This document shows, in pieces, positions 52,286-60,638 of a DNA stretch of 64,000 bases. Location: assembly GCF_004798685.1 (NCBI RefSeq), contig NZ_CP039291.1, positions 930,001-994,000 on the forward strand, in the 5' to 3' direction. Source of the DNA: Cellulomonas shaoxiangyii (GTDB lineage: Bacteria > Actinomycetota > Actinomycetes > Actinomycetales > Cellulomonadaceae). Made by a program: the position numbers and the translations under genes. The notes under the pieces are model-generated. The model saw nothing but the letters and a program-made list of their open reading frames with translations. It was not told where the DNA came from and made no database searches. The first letter of the stretch is position 1; the number at the start of each line of letters is the position of its first letter.

Positions 52286-52863
52286 GTGCACGTCTCGTCC
52301 TGCTGGGCCCGCCCGGAGCGGGCAAGGGAACGCAGGCCGTCCGGCTCGCCGAGCAGCTCGGGGTGCCGGCCATCTCGACCGGCGACATCTTCCGGTCGAA
52401 CGTCAGGAACGGCACGGAGCTGGGCCGTCAGGTGCAGGACATCACCGCCTCCGGGGCCCTGGTGCCCGACGAGCTCACGAACGAGCTGGTCAGGGACCGC
52501 CTCGCGCAGGCCGACGCCGTCGGCGGCTTCCTGCTCGACGGGTACCCGCGGAACGTCGCGCAGGTCGCGGCGCTCGACGAGATCCTCGCCGCCGCGGGGG
52601 TCGCGATCGACGCGGCCGTGGAGCTCACGGTCGACCCCCAGGTCGTCGTCGACCGGCTGACGAAGCGGGCCGCCATCGAGGGGCGCGCGGACGACAGCGA
52701 GGACGTCATCCGCCACCGCCTCGACGTCTACGCCGAGCAGACCGCGCCGATCTCCCAGGTCTACGCCGCCCGGGGGCTGCTCGTGCAGGTCGACGGGCTC
52801 GGCGAGGTCGACGAGGTCACGCAGCGCCTCATCGACGCGCTGCAGGCCGCGCAGTCCGCCTGA
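52282..52863 (+). CDS. adk: Adenylate kinase, short type
   Basis: 193 residues from a TTG overlapping the secY stop. P-loop LLGPPGAGKGTQA, NMP-bind region ISTGDIFRSNVRNGTELG, and GFLLDGYPRNVAQ. The LID segment is short (RAAIEGRADDSED), with no zinc-binding insert, the form usual in actinobacteria. It interconverts ATP, ADP and AMP in the cytoplasm. The secY-adk-map order is conserved. Confidence 0.97.
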   Translation: MSARLVLLGPPGAGKGTQAVRLAEQLGVPAISTGDIFRSNVRNGTELGRQVQDITASGALVPDELTNELVRDRLAQADAVGGFLLDGYPRNVAQVAALDEILAAAGVAIDAAVELTVDPQVVVDRLTKRAAIEGRADDSEDVIRHRLDVYAEQTAPISQVYAARGLLVQVDGLGEVDEVTQRLIDALQAAQSA

Positions 52864-52873
52864 GCGGGGCGCC

Positions 52874-53716
52874 ATGTTCGGCCGGGAGCGGATCGAGTAC
52901 AAGACGCCCGAGCAGGTCGCGGTCATGCGGCGGGCCGGGCTCGTCGTGGCGGACGCCCTCGACGCCGTGCGCGCCCGGGTGGCGCCCGGCACGACGACCG
53001 CCGAGCTGGACGCGGTCGCCGAGCAGGTGATCGCCCGCGCGGGTGCGACGCCGTCGTTCCTCGGGTACCACGGGTACCCGGCGTCGCTGTGCGCCTCCGT
53101 CAACGAGGAGGTCGTGCACGGCATCCCGGGAGGTCGCGTCCTGCAGCCGGGGGACGTCGTGTCCGTCGACTGCGGCGCGATCGTCGACGGGTGGCACGGC
53201 GACTCCGCCTTCTCCGTCGTCGTCGGCGAGGGGGATCCCCGCGACCACGAGCTCGTCGTGACGACCGAGGACGCGCTGTGGGCCGGCATCGCGGCGCTCG
53301 CGCGCGGCGACCGCCTCGGCGTCGTGGGGGAGGCCGTCGAGGAGGTCGTCGAGGCGGCCGCGGCCGCCGGCCGCAACGGCGGCGTGCCGTTCGGCATCGT
53401 CGAGGACTACGTCGGCCACGGCATCGGGACCGCCATGCACCAGCCGCCCGACGTACCGAACTACCGCACGCGCGACCGCGGGGCGAAGGTGCGCCCCGGG
53501 CTGTGCGTGGCCGTGGAGCCCATGCTCGTGCGGGGCGCCGAGGCCAACCACACGCTCGCGGACGACTGGACCGTCGTGACCGACGACGGGTCGCGCGCCG
53601 CCCACTGGGAGCACACCGTGGCCGTCCTCGAGGACGGGGTGGTCGTGCTCACGGCGCGTGACGGCGGCGCCGCCCGCCTCGCGGCCCTCGGCGTCCAGGT
53701 CGCGCCGCTGACCTGA
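52874..53716 (+). CDS. map: Methionine aminopeptidase, type I
   Basis: 280 residues. The metal ligands are in [17 protein letters not shown] (two Asp), [12 protein letters not shown] (His), VAVEPML (Glu) and HWEHTVAV (Glu); the substrate His is in [14 protein letters not shown]. It removes the initiator Met from nascent proteins. 10 nt after adk. No N-terminal zinc finger or SH3-binding extension. Confidence 0.96.
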   Translation: MFGRERIEYKTPEQVAVMRRAGLVVADALDAVRARVAPGTTTAELDAVAEQVIARAGATPSFLGYHGYPASLCASVNEEVVHGIPGGRVLQPGDVVSVDCGAIVDGWHGDSAFSVVVGEGDPRDHELVVTTEDALWAGIAALARGDRLGVVGEAVEEVVEAAAAAGRNGGVPFGIVEDYVGHGIGTAMHQPPDVPNYRTRDRGAKVRPGLCVAVEPMLVRGAEANHTLADDWTVVTDDGSRAAHWEHTVAVLEDGVVVLTARDGGAARLAALGVQVAPLT

Positions 53717-53774
53717 CGCCCGCACGGCGCCGAGCAGAACGGGCCGCCGTGTCCGGAGAGCGTCTCGGATGCCG

Positions 53775-53780
53775 TATAGT
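53775..53780 (+). promoter_or_regulatory. -10 box of the infA operon
   Basis: TATAGT, the closest match to the -10 consensus in the region; the expected -35 site is not recognisable. It gives a leader of ~135 nt containing the large hairpin at 53841-53875. Confidence 0.5.
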
Positions 53781-53840
53781 TGCCGGTTGGTTGTGTGTGC
53801 CGTCCGGACGGACGGGCTGCGCGCGCCGCTCCACGACTCT

Positions 53841-53875
53841 CGCCGAGAGGCCCGGCCAGGCCGGGCCTCTCGGCG
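53841..53875 (+). promoter_or_regulatory. Perfect 15-bp hairpin in the infA leader
   Basis: Arms 53841-53855 and 53861-53875 pair without mismatch around a CCAGG loop, 46 nt before infA and downstream of the -10 box. No T-run. It could be an attenuator, an mRNA-stabilising structure or a terminator for map. Confidence 0.75.
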
Positions 53876-53921
53876 GCGCGTGGGACAAGCACGAGAAGAA
53901 GAACGACAGTTAGCGGAGGAC

Positions 53922-54143
53922 ATGGCCAAGAAGGACGGCGTCATCGAGATCGAGGGCAGCGTGATCGAGGCGCTCCCCAACGCGATGTTCCGCGTGGAGC
54001 TCGCGAACGGCCACAGGGTGCTCGCCCACATCTCGGGCAAGATGCGTCAGCACTACATCCGGATCCTCCCCGAGGACCGGGTGGTCGTCGAGCTCAGCCC
54101 GTACGACCTGTCCCGCGGGCGCATCGTCTACCGCTACAAGTAA
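53922..54143 (+). CDS. infA: Translation initiation factor IF-1
   Basis: 73 residues, the universal length. It reads [20 protein letters not shown], then [20 protein letters not shown] and [11 protein letters not shown]-1 is an OB-fold protein that fills the A site during initiation. GCGGAGGAC gives the RBS. The frame is open upstream through the hairpin but without homology. Confidence 0.97.
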   Translation: MAKKDGVIEIEGSVIEALPNAMFRVELANGHRVLAHISGKMRQHYIRILPEDRVVVELSPYDLSRGRIVYRYK

Positions 54144-54207
54144 CCCACCCCATCGACACGCCGTCGGCCGAGCCCCCGGGCACCGCACGGCGGCGGAGGA
54201 ACACGCG

Positions 54208-54321
54208 ATGAAGGTCAAGCCGAGCGTCAAGAAGATCTGCGACAAGTGCAAGGTGATCCGCCGGCACGGTCGCGTCCAGGTCATCTGCGAGAACCTGCGC
54301 CACAAGCAGCGCCAGGGCTGA
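54208..54321 (+). CDS. rpmJ: 50S ribosomal protein L36
   Basis: 37 residues. It has [20 protein letters not shown] and ends LRHKQRQG. The zinc ligands Cys11, Cys14, Cys27 and His32 are all present (C+ form). It is preceded by GCGGAGGAACACGCG. Conserved between infA and rpsM. Confidence 0.97.
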   Translation: MKVKPSVKKICDKCKVIRRHGRVQVICENLRHKQRQG

Positions 54322-54491
54322 GCAGGCACCTGAACCACCGGCCCGTCAGGGCCAGCAAGCGCACCGCCGCTCCGTGAGCAGGGCCACCGGCCCGGCGCAC
54401 GGCGAACCCCCGGCTCGGAGGCCGGGGCCCGCGACCACCACGCGGGAGGACGGTGCGGAAGACCTCCGACGCAGTACAGGAGCCACCAGGC

Positions 54492-54872
54492 ATGGCACGT
54501 CTCATCGGTGTCGACCTCCCCCGCGACAAGCGGGTCGAGATCGCCCTCACCTACATCTTCGGGGTCGGCCGCACGCGTGCGCAGCAGACCCTCGCCGCCA
54601 CGGGCATCAGCCCCGACGCCCGGGTCAAGGACCTGGGCGACGCCGAGCTGGTCGCGCTGCGCGACTACCTCGAGGGCAGCTACAAGCTCGAGGGTGACCT
54701 CCGCCGCGAGGTCGCCGCCGACATCCGCCGCAAGGTCGAGATCGGTAGCTACGAGGGCCTGCGTCACCGCCGCGGCCTCCCGGTGCGTGGTCAGCGCACC
54801 AAGACGAACGCGCGTACCCGCAAGGGCCCGAAGCGCACGGTCGCCGGCAAGAAGAAGGCCGGGCGCAAGTAA
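54492..54872 (+). CDS. rpsM: 30S ribosomal protein S13
   Basis: 126 residues from the ATG at 54492. It begins [20 protein letters not shown]; conserved [20 protein letters not shown] and the basic tail [17 protein letters not shown] that reaches the A/P-site tRNAs. The 170-nt gap after rpmJ carries a small G/C hairpin (CCCCGGC/GCCGGGG near 54409-54428). Confidence 0.97.
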   Translation: MARLIGVDLPRDKRVEIALTYIFGVGRTRAQQTLAATGISPDARVKDLGDAELVALRDYLEGSYKLEGDLRREVAADIRRKVEIGSYEGLRHRRGLPVRGQRTKTNARTRKGPKRTVAGKKKAGRK

Positions 54873-54949
54873 GGCGCCGGGCTGGTCGCGCCCGTCGCTG
54901 ACCGCCCCGCCGTCGGCCCACCGACCCGCAGACCCCGAGAGAAGAAGAG

Positions 54950-55351
54950 ATGCCTCCCAAGTCCCGCACCGCCGTGCGCAAGCCGCGCCGCAAGGAGAAG
55001 AAGAACGTCTCCCACGGCCAGGCGCACATCAAGAGCACGTTCAACAACACCATCGTGTCCATCACGGACCCGTCCGGTGCCGTGATCGCCTGGGCCTCGT
55101 CCGGCCAGGTCGGCTTCAAGGGCTCGCGCAAGTCGACGCCGTTCGCCGCGCAGCTCGCTGCCGAGGCGGCCGCCCGCAAGGCGCAGGAGCACGGCATGCG
55201 CAAGGTCGACGTCTTCGTCAAGGGCCCCGGCTCTGGTCGTGAGACGGCGATCCGCTCGCTGCAGGCCACCGGCCTCGAGGTCGGCTCGATCCAGGACGTG
55301 ACGCCGCAGGCCCACAACGGCTGCCGTCCGCCGAAGCGCCGCCGCGTCTGA
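54950..55351 (+). CDS. rpsK: 30S ribosomal protein S11
   Basis: 133 residues. It has [40 protein letters not shown] and ending [12 protein letters not shown]. It is part of the platform near the mRNA exit. The 77-nt gap after rpsM ends in GAGAGAAGAAG. rpsD, which follows rpsK in many phyla, is absent here. Confidence 0.97.
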   Translation: MPPKSRTAVRKPRRKEKKNVSHGQAHIKSTFNNTIVSITDPSGAVIAWASSGQVGFKGSRKSTPFAAQLAAEAAARKAQEHGMRKVDVFVKGPGSGRETAIRSLQATGLEVGSIQDVTPQAHNGCRPPKRRRV

Positions 55352-55565
55352 CCGTCGACGGCCGGGACGGCGCCCTCGAGGCCCGTCCCGGCCCTCGCGC
55401 GTCCGTCCCGCCGTCGTCCCGCGTCTCGCGTGACGACGGACCGGGGCGGCGCACGGCACGACCGGCCCACGACCGTCGCCCAGGACGTGCGGACCGAGCC
55501 ACGTCCTGGCCAGCAGTACCTGCGGAGCGTCATATGGCGGACGCCCGCGGAGAGGAAACCCCACC

Positions 55566-56579
55566 GTGCTCATCGCACAGCGTCCCACCCTGACCGAAGA
55601 GGTCATCTCGGAGCACCGCTCGCGGTTCTCCATCGAGCCGCTCGAGCCCGGCTTCGGCTACACCCTCGGCAACTCCCTGCGCCGCACCCTCCTGTCGTCC
55701 ATCCCGGGCGCCGCCGTCACGTCCATCCGGATCGACGGTGTGCTGCACGAGTTCTCGACGATCCCGGGTGTCAAGGAGGACGTCACCGAGATCATCCTCA
55801 ACATCAAGAACCTCGTCGTCTCCTCGGAGAACGACGAGCCCGTCGTGATGTACCTGCGCAAGCAGGGTGCGGGTGTCGTCACCGCTGCGGACATCGTGCC
55901 GCCGGCGGGCGTCGAGGTGCACAACCACGACCTGCACCTCGCCACGCTCAACGACAAGGGCAAGCTCGAGATCGAGCTCACCGTCGAGCGGGGCCGTGGC
56001 TACGTGTCGGCGAACCAGAACAAGTCGCTGGACGCCGAGATCGGCCGGATCCCGGTCGACTCGATCTACTCGCCGGTGCTCAAGGTGACGTACAAGGTCG
56101 AGGCGACCCGTGTCGAGCAGCGCACCGACTTCGACAAGCTCATCGTCGACGTCGAGACGAAGCCGGCGATCAACCCGCGCGACGCCCTGGCGTCCGCCGG
56201 CAAGACGCTGGTCGAGCTGTTCGGCCTGGCCCGTGAGCTGAACGTCGAGGCCGAGGGCATCGAGATCGGCCCGTCGCCGACCGACGCCGCCCTGGCCGCC
56301 GACCTCGCGCTGCCCATCGAGGACCTGCAGCTGACGATCCGCTCGTACAACTGCCTCAAGCGCGAGGGCATCCACACCGTGGGTGAGCTCGTCGCGCGGT
56401 CCGAGGCGGACCTGCTCGACATCCGCAACTTCGGTGCGAAGTCCATCACCGAGGTCAAGGAGAAGCTCGCCGAGCTGGGCCTGACGCTGAAGGACAGCCC
56501 GCTGGACTTCGACCCGACCGCGTCGGGCGCGTACTACGGGGACGACGAGACCGACTTCGTCGAGGACGAGCAGTACTGA
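55566..56579 (+). CDS. rpoA: DNA-directed RNA polymerase subunit alpha
   Basis: 337 residues from GTG with GAGAGGAAACC before it. The N-terminal dimerisation domain has [20 protein letters not shown] and [20 protein letters not shown]. The linker leads to the C-terminal domain with [20 protein letters not shown] residues ([20 protein letters not shown]) and [18 protein letters not shown]. The last ~25 residues are acidic. A 214-nt gap after rpsK contains a hairpin near 55360-55392. Confidence 0.98.
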   Translation: MLIAQRPTLTEEVISEHRSRFSIEPLEPGFGYTLGNSLRRTLLSSIPGAAVTSIRIDGVLHEFSTIPGVKEDVTEIILNIKNLVVSSENDEPVVMYLRKQGAGVVTAADIVPPAGVEVHNHDLHLATLNDKGKLEIELTVERGRGYVSANQNKSLDAEIGRIPVDSIYSPVLKVTYKVEATRVEQRTDFDKLIVDVETKPAINPRDALASAGKTLVELFGLARELNVEAEGIEIGPSPTDAALAADLALPIEDLQLTIRSYNCLKREGIHTVGELVARSEADLLDIRNFGAKSITEVKEKLAELGLTLKDSPLDFDPTASGAYYGDDETDFVEDEQY

Positions 56580-56650
56580 CGACCGTTGGCCCGGGCCGCC
56601 GCCGGCGGCGGCCCGGAGTCGCCCCTTTCTGATCCCAAGGAGTAGAGACC

Positions 56651-57214
56651 ATGCCCACGCCCACCAAGGGTGCCCGGCTCGGTGGCAGCCCGGCGCACGA
56701 GCGGCTGATCCTCGCGAACCTCGCGACGGCGCTGTTCGAGCACAAGCGCATCACGACGACCGAGGCGAAGGCCAAGCGCCTGCGCCCGCTCGCGGAGCGG
56801 CTCATCACGTTCGCGAAGCGCGGGGACCTGCACGCGCGCCGTCGCGTGCTGACCGTCGTCCGTGACAAGGGTGTCGTGCACACGCTGTTCACGGAGATCG
56901 CGCCCGTCGTGGCCGACCGCCAGGGCGGCTACACCCGCATCACGAAGATCGGCCCCCGCAAGGGCGACAACGCGCCGATGGCGGTCATCGAGCTCGTGCT
57001 CGAGCCGCTCTCGCCGAAGCAGGCCGTCGTCAAGGAGGCCACGCGGGCCGCCCAGAAGGCAGCCCCGGTCGAGGAGGCTCCCGCCGAGGAGCCGACCACG
57101 GACGAGACCGCCACGGACGAGACCGCCACGGACGAGGCCGCCACGGACGAGACCGCCACGGACGAGGCGTCCGCCGACGCCCCGGCCGACGAGACGCAGG
57201 CCGACAAGGCCTGA
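56651..57214 (+). CDS. rplQ: 50S ribosomal protein L17 with acidic repeat tail
   Basis: 187 residues; the core (to about 130) has [40 protein letters not shown] and [20 protein letters not shown]. Residues from about 140 form an added acidic tail with tandem [10 protein letters not shown] repeats, encoded by the 15-bp repeat at 57096-57170. Core L17 is ~120 residues in most bacteria; long tails occur on actinobacterial L17, but this repeat is unusually regular. Last gene of the alpha operon. Confidence 0.96.
   Translation: MPTPTKGARLGGSPAHERLILANLATALFEHKRITTTEAKAKRLRPLAERLITFAKRGDLHARRRVLTVVRDKGVVHTLFTEIAPVVADRQGGYTRITKIGPRKGDNAPMAVIELVLEPLSPKQAVVKEATRAAQKAAPVEEAPAEEPTTDETATDETATDEAATDETATDEASADAPADETQADKA
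57096..57170 (+). repeat. Five 15-bp tandem repeats within rplQ
   Basis: Unit CCACGGACGAGACCG at 57096, 57111 and 57141, with one- to three-base variants at 57126 and 57156. They encode the TDETA pentapeptide repeat of the L17 tail. Length may vary between strains by slippage. Confidence 0.9.
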
Positions 57215-57231
57215 CCTCGCCCCGCAGCACC

Positions 57232-57267
57232 CGAGGGCCCGGACACCGCACGGTGTCCGGGCCCTCG
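57232..57267 (+). terminator. Terminator after rplQ
   Basis: Perfect 17-bp stem (57232-57248 with 57251-57267) and a CA turn, 18 nt after the rplQ stop. It ends the alpha operon. Confidence 0.9.
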
Positions 57268-57298
57268 CGCGTGCGGGGACCCGGCCTGCGTCCGTGGG

Positions 57299-57304
57299 TA
57301 CGGT
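57299..57304 (+). promoter_or_regulatory. -10 box for a leaderless hydrolase transcript
   Basis: TACGGT lies 6 nt before the ATG of the hydrolase gene, with no Shine-Dalgarno sequence. Same spacing as at murB, the CHAT gene and truA. Confidence 0.45.
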
Positions 57305-57310
57305 CGGAGC

Positions 57311-58081
57311 ATGAGTGAGCGGCAGACGCCCGTGGTGCTGGTCCACGGCCTGCGTGCCTCCCGCACGATGTGGCGGGCCCAGGTCGAGGCCCTCGAGGCC
57401 TCCGGACGCACCGCGCTCGCGATCGACCTGCCCGGGCACGGCCGGCGCCTCGGTGAGCGCTTCACGATGGCCGGCGCGGTGGAGGCCGTGCGCGACGGCG
57501 TGGCGACGGTCGGCGGCAGGGCCGCGGTGGTGGGCCTGTCCCTGGGCGGCTACACGGCGATCGCGCACGCCGCGCGGTTCCCTCAGCAGGTCGCCGGCCT
57601 CGTCGCCGCGGGCTGCTGCACGCGTCCCCACCGGGTCGTCCTGCGGGCGTGGGGAGCGGCTGCGGCGGGCTTCGCGCGCCTGCCCGACCGGGGCGCGGCC
57701 GTCAACCAGCTGCTCGTCGACCGCACGATGCCGCCCGAGGCGGCGGCCGACGTGGGTGCGGGCGGGTTCGCGCTGGACGTCGTCGAGGACACGCTGCGCG
57801 AGATGAGCGCCGCCGACCCGCTCGCGGACCTGGCCCGCGTGACCGCGCCGGTGTGGCTGGTCAACGGCCGGTGGGACCACTTCCGCGGCGAGGAGGCCCG
57901 GTTCCTCGCCGCGTGCCGGGACGGGCGGCTGGTGGTCGTGCCGCAGGCGACGCACCTCGTGAGCCTCGTCCAGCCGGTGCGGTTCACCCGGGTGCTGCTG
58001 GAGGCGCTCGACGCCGTGGACGCCGCCGAGGACGCACGGGCCGTGTCGCAGGACCCGGGTGGCGGACCGGCGGACACCTGA
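57311..58081 (+). CDS. Alpha/beta hydrolase
   Basis: 256 residues. HG motif VVLVHGLRASRTMW, nucleophile Ser77 in VVGLSLGGYTAIAHA, an Asp in VWLVNGRWDHFRGEE and a His in VPQATHLVSLVQP complete the triad. The size and single-domain build match the esterase/haloperoxidase-like group. Substrate unknown. No signal peptide. It is a single gene between two terminators or divergent units, expressed apart from rplQ. Confidence 0.9.
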   Translation: MSERQTPVVLVHGLRASRTMWRAQVEALEASGRTALAIDLPGHGRRLGERFTMAGAVEAVRDGVATVGGRAAVVGLSLGGYTAIAHAARFPQQVAGLVAAGCCTRPHRVVLRAWGAAAAGFARLPDRGAAVNQLLVDRTMPPEAAADVGAGGFALDVVEDTLREMSAADPLADLARVTAPVWLVNGRWDHFRGEEARFLAACRDGRLVVVPQATHLVSLVQPVRFTRVLLEALDAVDAAEDARAVSQDPGGGPADT

Positions 58082-58163
58082 GGGGCGTCGCCGGGTCCCG
58101 GTGAGGGCAAGGGGCGGGCCCGCGGAGCCGGTGGGGCCCGGTCGGGGCACGCGAGGAGCGGGG

Positions 58164-58928
58164 TCAGCCGACGAGCGCCCAGGCGCGCACGCCGCCCACG
58201 ATCCCCGCCTGGTTGGGCACCACGACGACGTCGTCCCCGAGCCGCTCGAGCGTCGGCGCCGTGACGGCCCGCGCGTTGCCGCCGCCGAGGTACAGCCGGT
58301 CCCAGTGGAAGACCGGCCGGAAGCCCTCGACGACGCGCCGCACGCGCCGCGACCACAGCGCGTCCCCGAGGCGCGCACGCTCGTGCTGCCCCACGTAGGC
58401 GTCGTAGGTCGTGCCCCACCGCACGGGCGCGTGCGACAGCTCGAGGTGCGGCGCGATCCTGCCGCCGTCGAACAGCGCGGAGCCGAGGCCGGTGCCGAGC
58501 GTGAGGACGAGCTCGACCCCGGTCCCGGACACGACGCCCGCGCCGTGCACCTCCGCGTCGTTGAGGACGAGCGTCGGCACGCCCAGCCGCGCCTCGAGCA
58601 GTGCCCGCACGTCGCAGCCCTGCCAGGCGCGGACCAGCTCGGGCAGGACGGCGGTGCGCGGGCCCGCGCGGGTCACGTAGTGCGGCGTCGCCACCACGAC
58701 GCCGTGGCGGATCATGCCCGGCACGCCGACGGTCGCACGGCCGGCCGCGGGCAGGCCCTCGGCGATCCGGGCGATGGTCTCGGCGAGCCGGTCGGGGGGC
58801 AGGGGGTACGGCGTCGGCACCCGCACCGCCGGCGCGTGCAGCGTGCCGGCCCCGTCGAGCACCGACGCCTTGATGCCGCCGCCGCCGCAGTCGACGGCGA
58901 GCGTGTACGGCTGGGACGCGGGCGGCAC
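58164..58928 (-). CDS. ROK-family sugar kinase (polyphosphate glucokinase-like)
   Basis: 254 residues from the GTG at 58926-58928; another GTG three codons upstream would give 257. I prefer the shorter form because TACCGT lies 7 nt before it, the leaderless spacing seen elsewhere. The N-terminal phosphate loop is LAVDCGGGGIKASVLD, and GTGVELVLTLGTGLGSALFD is the second nucleotide motif. HLELSHAPVRWG stands in for the usual ROK HxH/ExGH site. It lacks the zinc-cysteine motif of many ROK proteins, as do actinobacterial polyphosphate glucokinases. Glucose as substrate is an inference. Confidence 0.78.
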   Translation of the reverse strand: MPPASQPYTLAVDCGGGGIKASVLDGAGTLHAPAVRVPTPYPLPPDRLAETIARIAEGLPAAGRATVGVPGMIRHGVVVATPHYVTRAGPRTAVLPELVRAWQGCDVRALLEARLGVPTLVLNDAEVHGAGVVSGTGVELVLTLGTGLGSALFDGGRIAPHLELSHAPVRWGTTYDAYVGQHERARLGDALWSRRVRRVVEGFRPVFHWDRLYLGGGNARAVTAPTLERLGDDVVVVPNQAGIVGGVRAWALVG

Positions 58929-58951
58929 GCGGTCCACGGTAGCGCCGCGGC

Positions 58952-58957
58952 TAGCGT
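58952..58957 (+). promoter_or_regulatory. -10 box for a leaderless truA transcript
   Basis: TAGCGT lies exactly 6 nt before the truA GTG. It is in the 35-nt divergent gap between truA and the ROK kinase gene. Confidence 0.45.
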
Positions 58958-58963
58958 GGGCCC

Positions 58964-59980
58964 GTGCGCAGCGAGGACGGGACCGGGCGCGACGCCGGTC
59001 CGCAGACACAGCCCGACGGCCGGCAGGCCGGCCCCGCGACGCCTCGGCCGGGGGTGCCGTGGGACGGCGCGGCCGACGAGAGCCCGGTGCGGCTGCGGCT
59101 CGACCTCGCGTACGACGGCTCCGGCTTCGCGGGCTGGGCGCGCCAGCCCGGGCTGCGCACGGTGCAGGGCGTCCTCGAGGACGGGCTCGCCACGGTGCTG
59201 CGCACGGGCCCGCGTGGCGACGCGCCGGCCCGCGTGACGGTCGCCGGGCGCACGGACGCGGGGGTGCACGCGCGCGGGCAGGTGGCGCACGTGGACGTCG
59301 TGCCCGGCGCGCTCGCCGCGGCGCGCGGGCGCTCGGACCGGGACGCGCTCGAGGTGCTGACGAGCCGGCTGGCGGGCGTCCTGCCCGCCGACCTCGTGGT
59401 GCACCGCGTGACGCGGGCGCCGGACGGGTTCGACGCGCGGTTCGGCGCGCTGCGCCGCAGGTACGCGTACCGGGTCGTCGACGACCCGGCCGCGCGCGAC
59501 CCGCTGCGCCGCGCGTGGGTGCTGTGGCACCGCCGGGCGCTCGACGTGGCGGCCATGGACGCGGCCGCGCGCCGCCTCGTCGGGCGGCACGACTTCGCGG
59601 CGTACTGCAGGCCGCGCCCCGACGCGACGACCATCCGGACGCTCGAGGAGTTCACGTGGACGCGCCCGGCCGACGGGCCCGACGCGGGGCTCGTCGTCGC
59701 CCACGTGCAGGCCGACGCGTTCTGCCACTCGATGGTCCGGGCGCTGGTCGGCGCGTGCCTGGCCGTGGGGGAGGGCCGGCGCGGCGCGGACTGGCCGCAC
59801 GCGCTGCTGCTGGGTCGCCGGCGCGAGGGCGGCGCGACGGTCGTGGCCCCGCACGGCCTCACGCTGGAGGAGGTCACCTACCCCGCGGACGCCGAGCTGG
59901 CGGACCGCGCGGGGCGCACGCGCGCCCGGCGCGGCGCCCACGAGGTCGAGGGCGCCGCGCCGGGCGGTTGCTGCGGGTGA
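58964..59980 (+). CDS. truA: tRNA pseudouridine(38-40) synthase
   Basis: 338 residues from GTG. The catalytic Asp98 is in VTVAGRTDAGVHARGQ, with LAYDGSGFAGWARQPG before it and FCHSMVRALVGACLAVGEG near the C-terminus. TruA isomerises uridines 38-40 in the tRNA anticodon arm. The first ~40 residues are a Pro/Gly/Asp-rich extension not found in E. coli TruA. A short Cys-rich end (GGCCG) closes it. truA after rplQ is common; here two genes intervene. Confidence 0.94.
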   Translation: MRSEDGTGRDAGPQTQPDGRQAGPATPRPGVPWDGAADESPVRLRLDLAYDGSGFAGWARQPGLRTVQGVLEDGLATVLRTGPRGDAPARVTVAGRTDAGVHARGQVAHVDVVPGALAAARGRSDRDALEVLTSRLAGVLPADLVVHRVTRAPDGFDARFGALRRRYAYRVVDDPAARDPLRRAWVLWHRRALDVAAMDAAARRLVGRHDFAAYCRPRPDATTIRTLEEFTWTRPADGPDAGLVVAHVQADAFCHSMVRALVGACLAVGEGRRGADWPHALLLGRRREGGATVVAPHGLTLEEVTYPADAELADRAGRTRARRGAHEVEGAAPGGCCG

Positions 59981-60023
59981 TCGGCGGGTCCGGCGGGCCG
60001 GACCGCGCCGGGCGGTCGGGACG

Positions 60024-60524
60024 TCAGAGGCGCTCGGCGGGCGGCGTGTCCTCGTCGCCCGTGACCTCGTCGTCGTCCGCCGTCCCGGGGGCGTCGGGGT
60101 AGGCCTCCTCGTACTGCTCCTCGATGACGTGCACGGCCGCCTCCTCGGCGGTCGCGGCACCGCCGGCGATGCCGGCGTCGACGGCGAACTCGCTCGTGCC
60201 GCCGGCCTCGACGGCGTCGCCGTCCTCGATCAGGCGGCCCGCGCGCAGCTCGTCGCGGTCCGGCGGCGGTGCCGACTCGGTCTCCCACACCTCGGGCTCC
60301 TCCTGGGCGACGCGCTGGTCGAGCGTCTCGCCGCGCGCCTCCTCCCAGGGGGTCTCGCCCCAGCGGGCGGAGGCCGGGCGGTCACGCTCCGGCGGGACGA
60401 TCCACTCGTCGAGCAGGTCGCCGGTGCCGCGGTCGGACAAGATGTCCTCGCCGGGCAGCTGGTTGGTGTCCCCCTCGGACCCGAGGGCGGGGTCGGTGCG
60501 GGTGGCAGGGGTGTCCTCGCTCAT
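60024..60524 (-). CDS. DUF5709-like acidic protein
   Basis: 166 residues, very acidic. The centre reads DRGTGDLLDEWIVPPERDRP and GETLDQRVAQEEPEVWE, the pattern of the DUF5709 family of actinobacteria, whose function is unknown. Residues from about 110 are Ala/Glu-rich with HVIEEQYEEAYPDAPG. No signal peptide or membrane helix. It is a single gene, convergent with truA and divergent from the ABC-F gene. Confidence 0.82.
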   Translation of the reverse strand: MSEDTPATRTDPALGSEGDTNQLPGEDILSDRGTGDLLDEWIVPPERDRPASARWGETPWEEARGETLDQRVAQEEPEVWETESAPPPDRDELRAGRLIEDGDAVEAGGTSEFAVDAGIAGGAATAEEAAVHVIEEQYEEAYPDAPGTADDDEVTGDEDTPPAERL

Positions 60525-60638
60525 GGCACGACCCAAGCACCGCCGGCGGCCGCCCGCCACAGCAGACGGCCCGCGACCCGTGCGGCGTCCGCCACGAATC
60601 CGGTGGGGGTACGTGCCCGGGGCGGGGACACTGTGCGC

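Noticed and set aside
55352..55565. Absence of rpsD between rpsK and rpoA, considered as gene loss
   Set aside because: In several actinobacteria rpsD lies elsewhere on the chromosome, so this is a normal arrangement.
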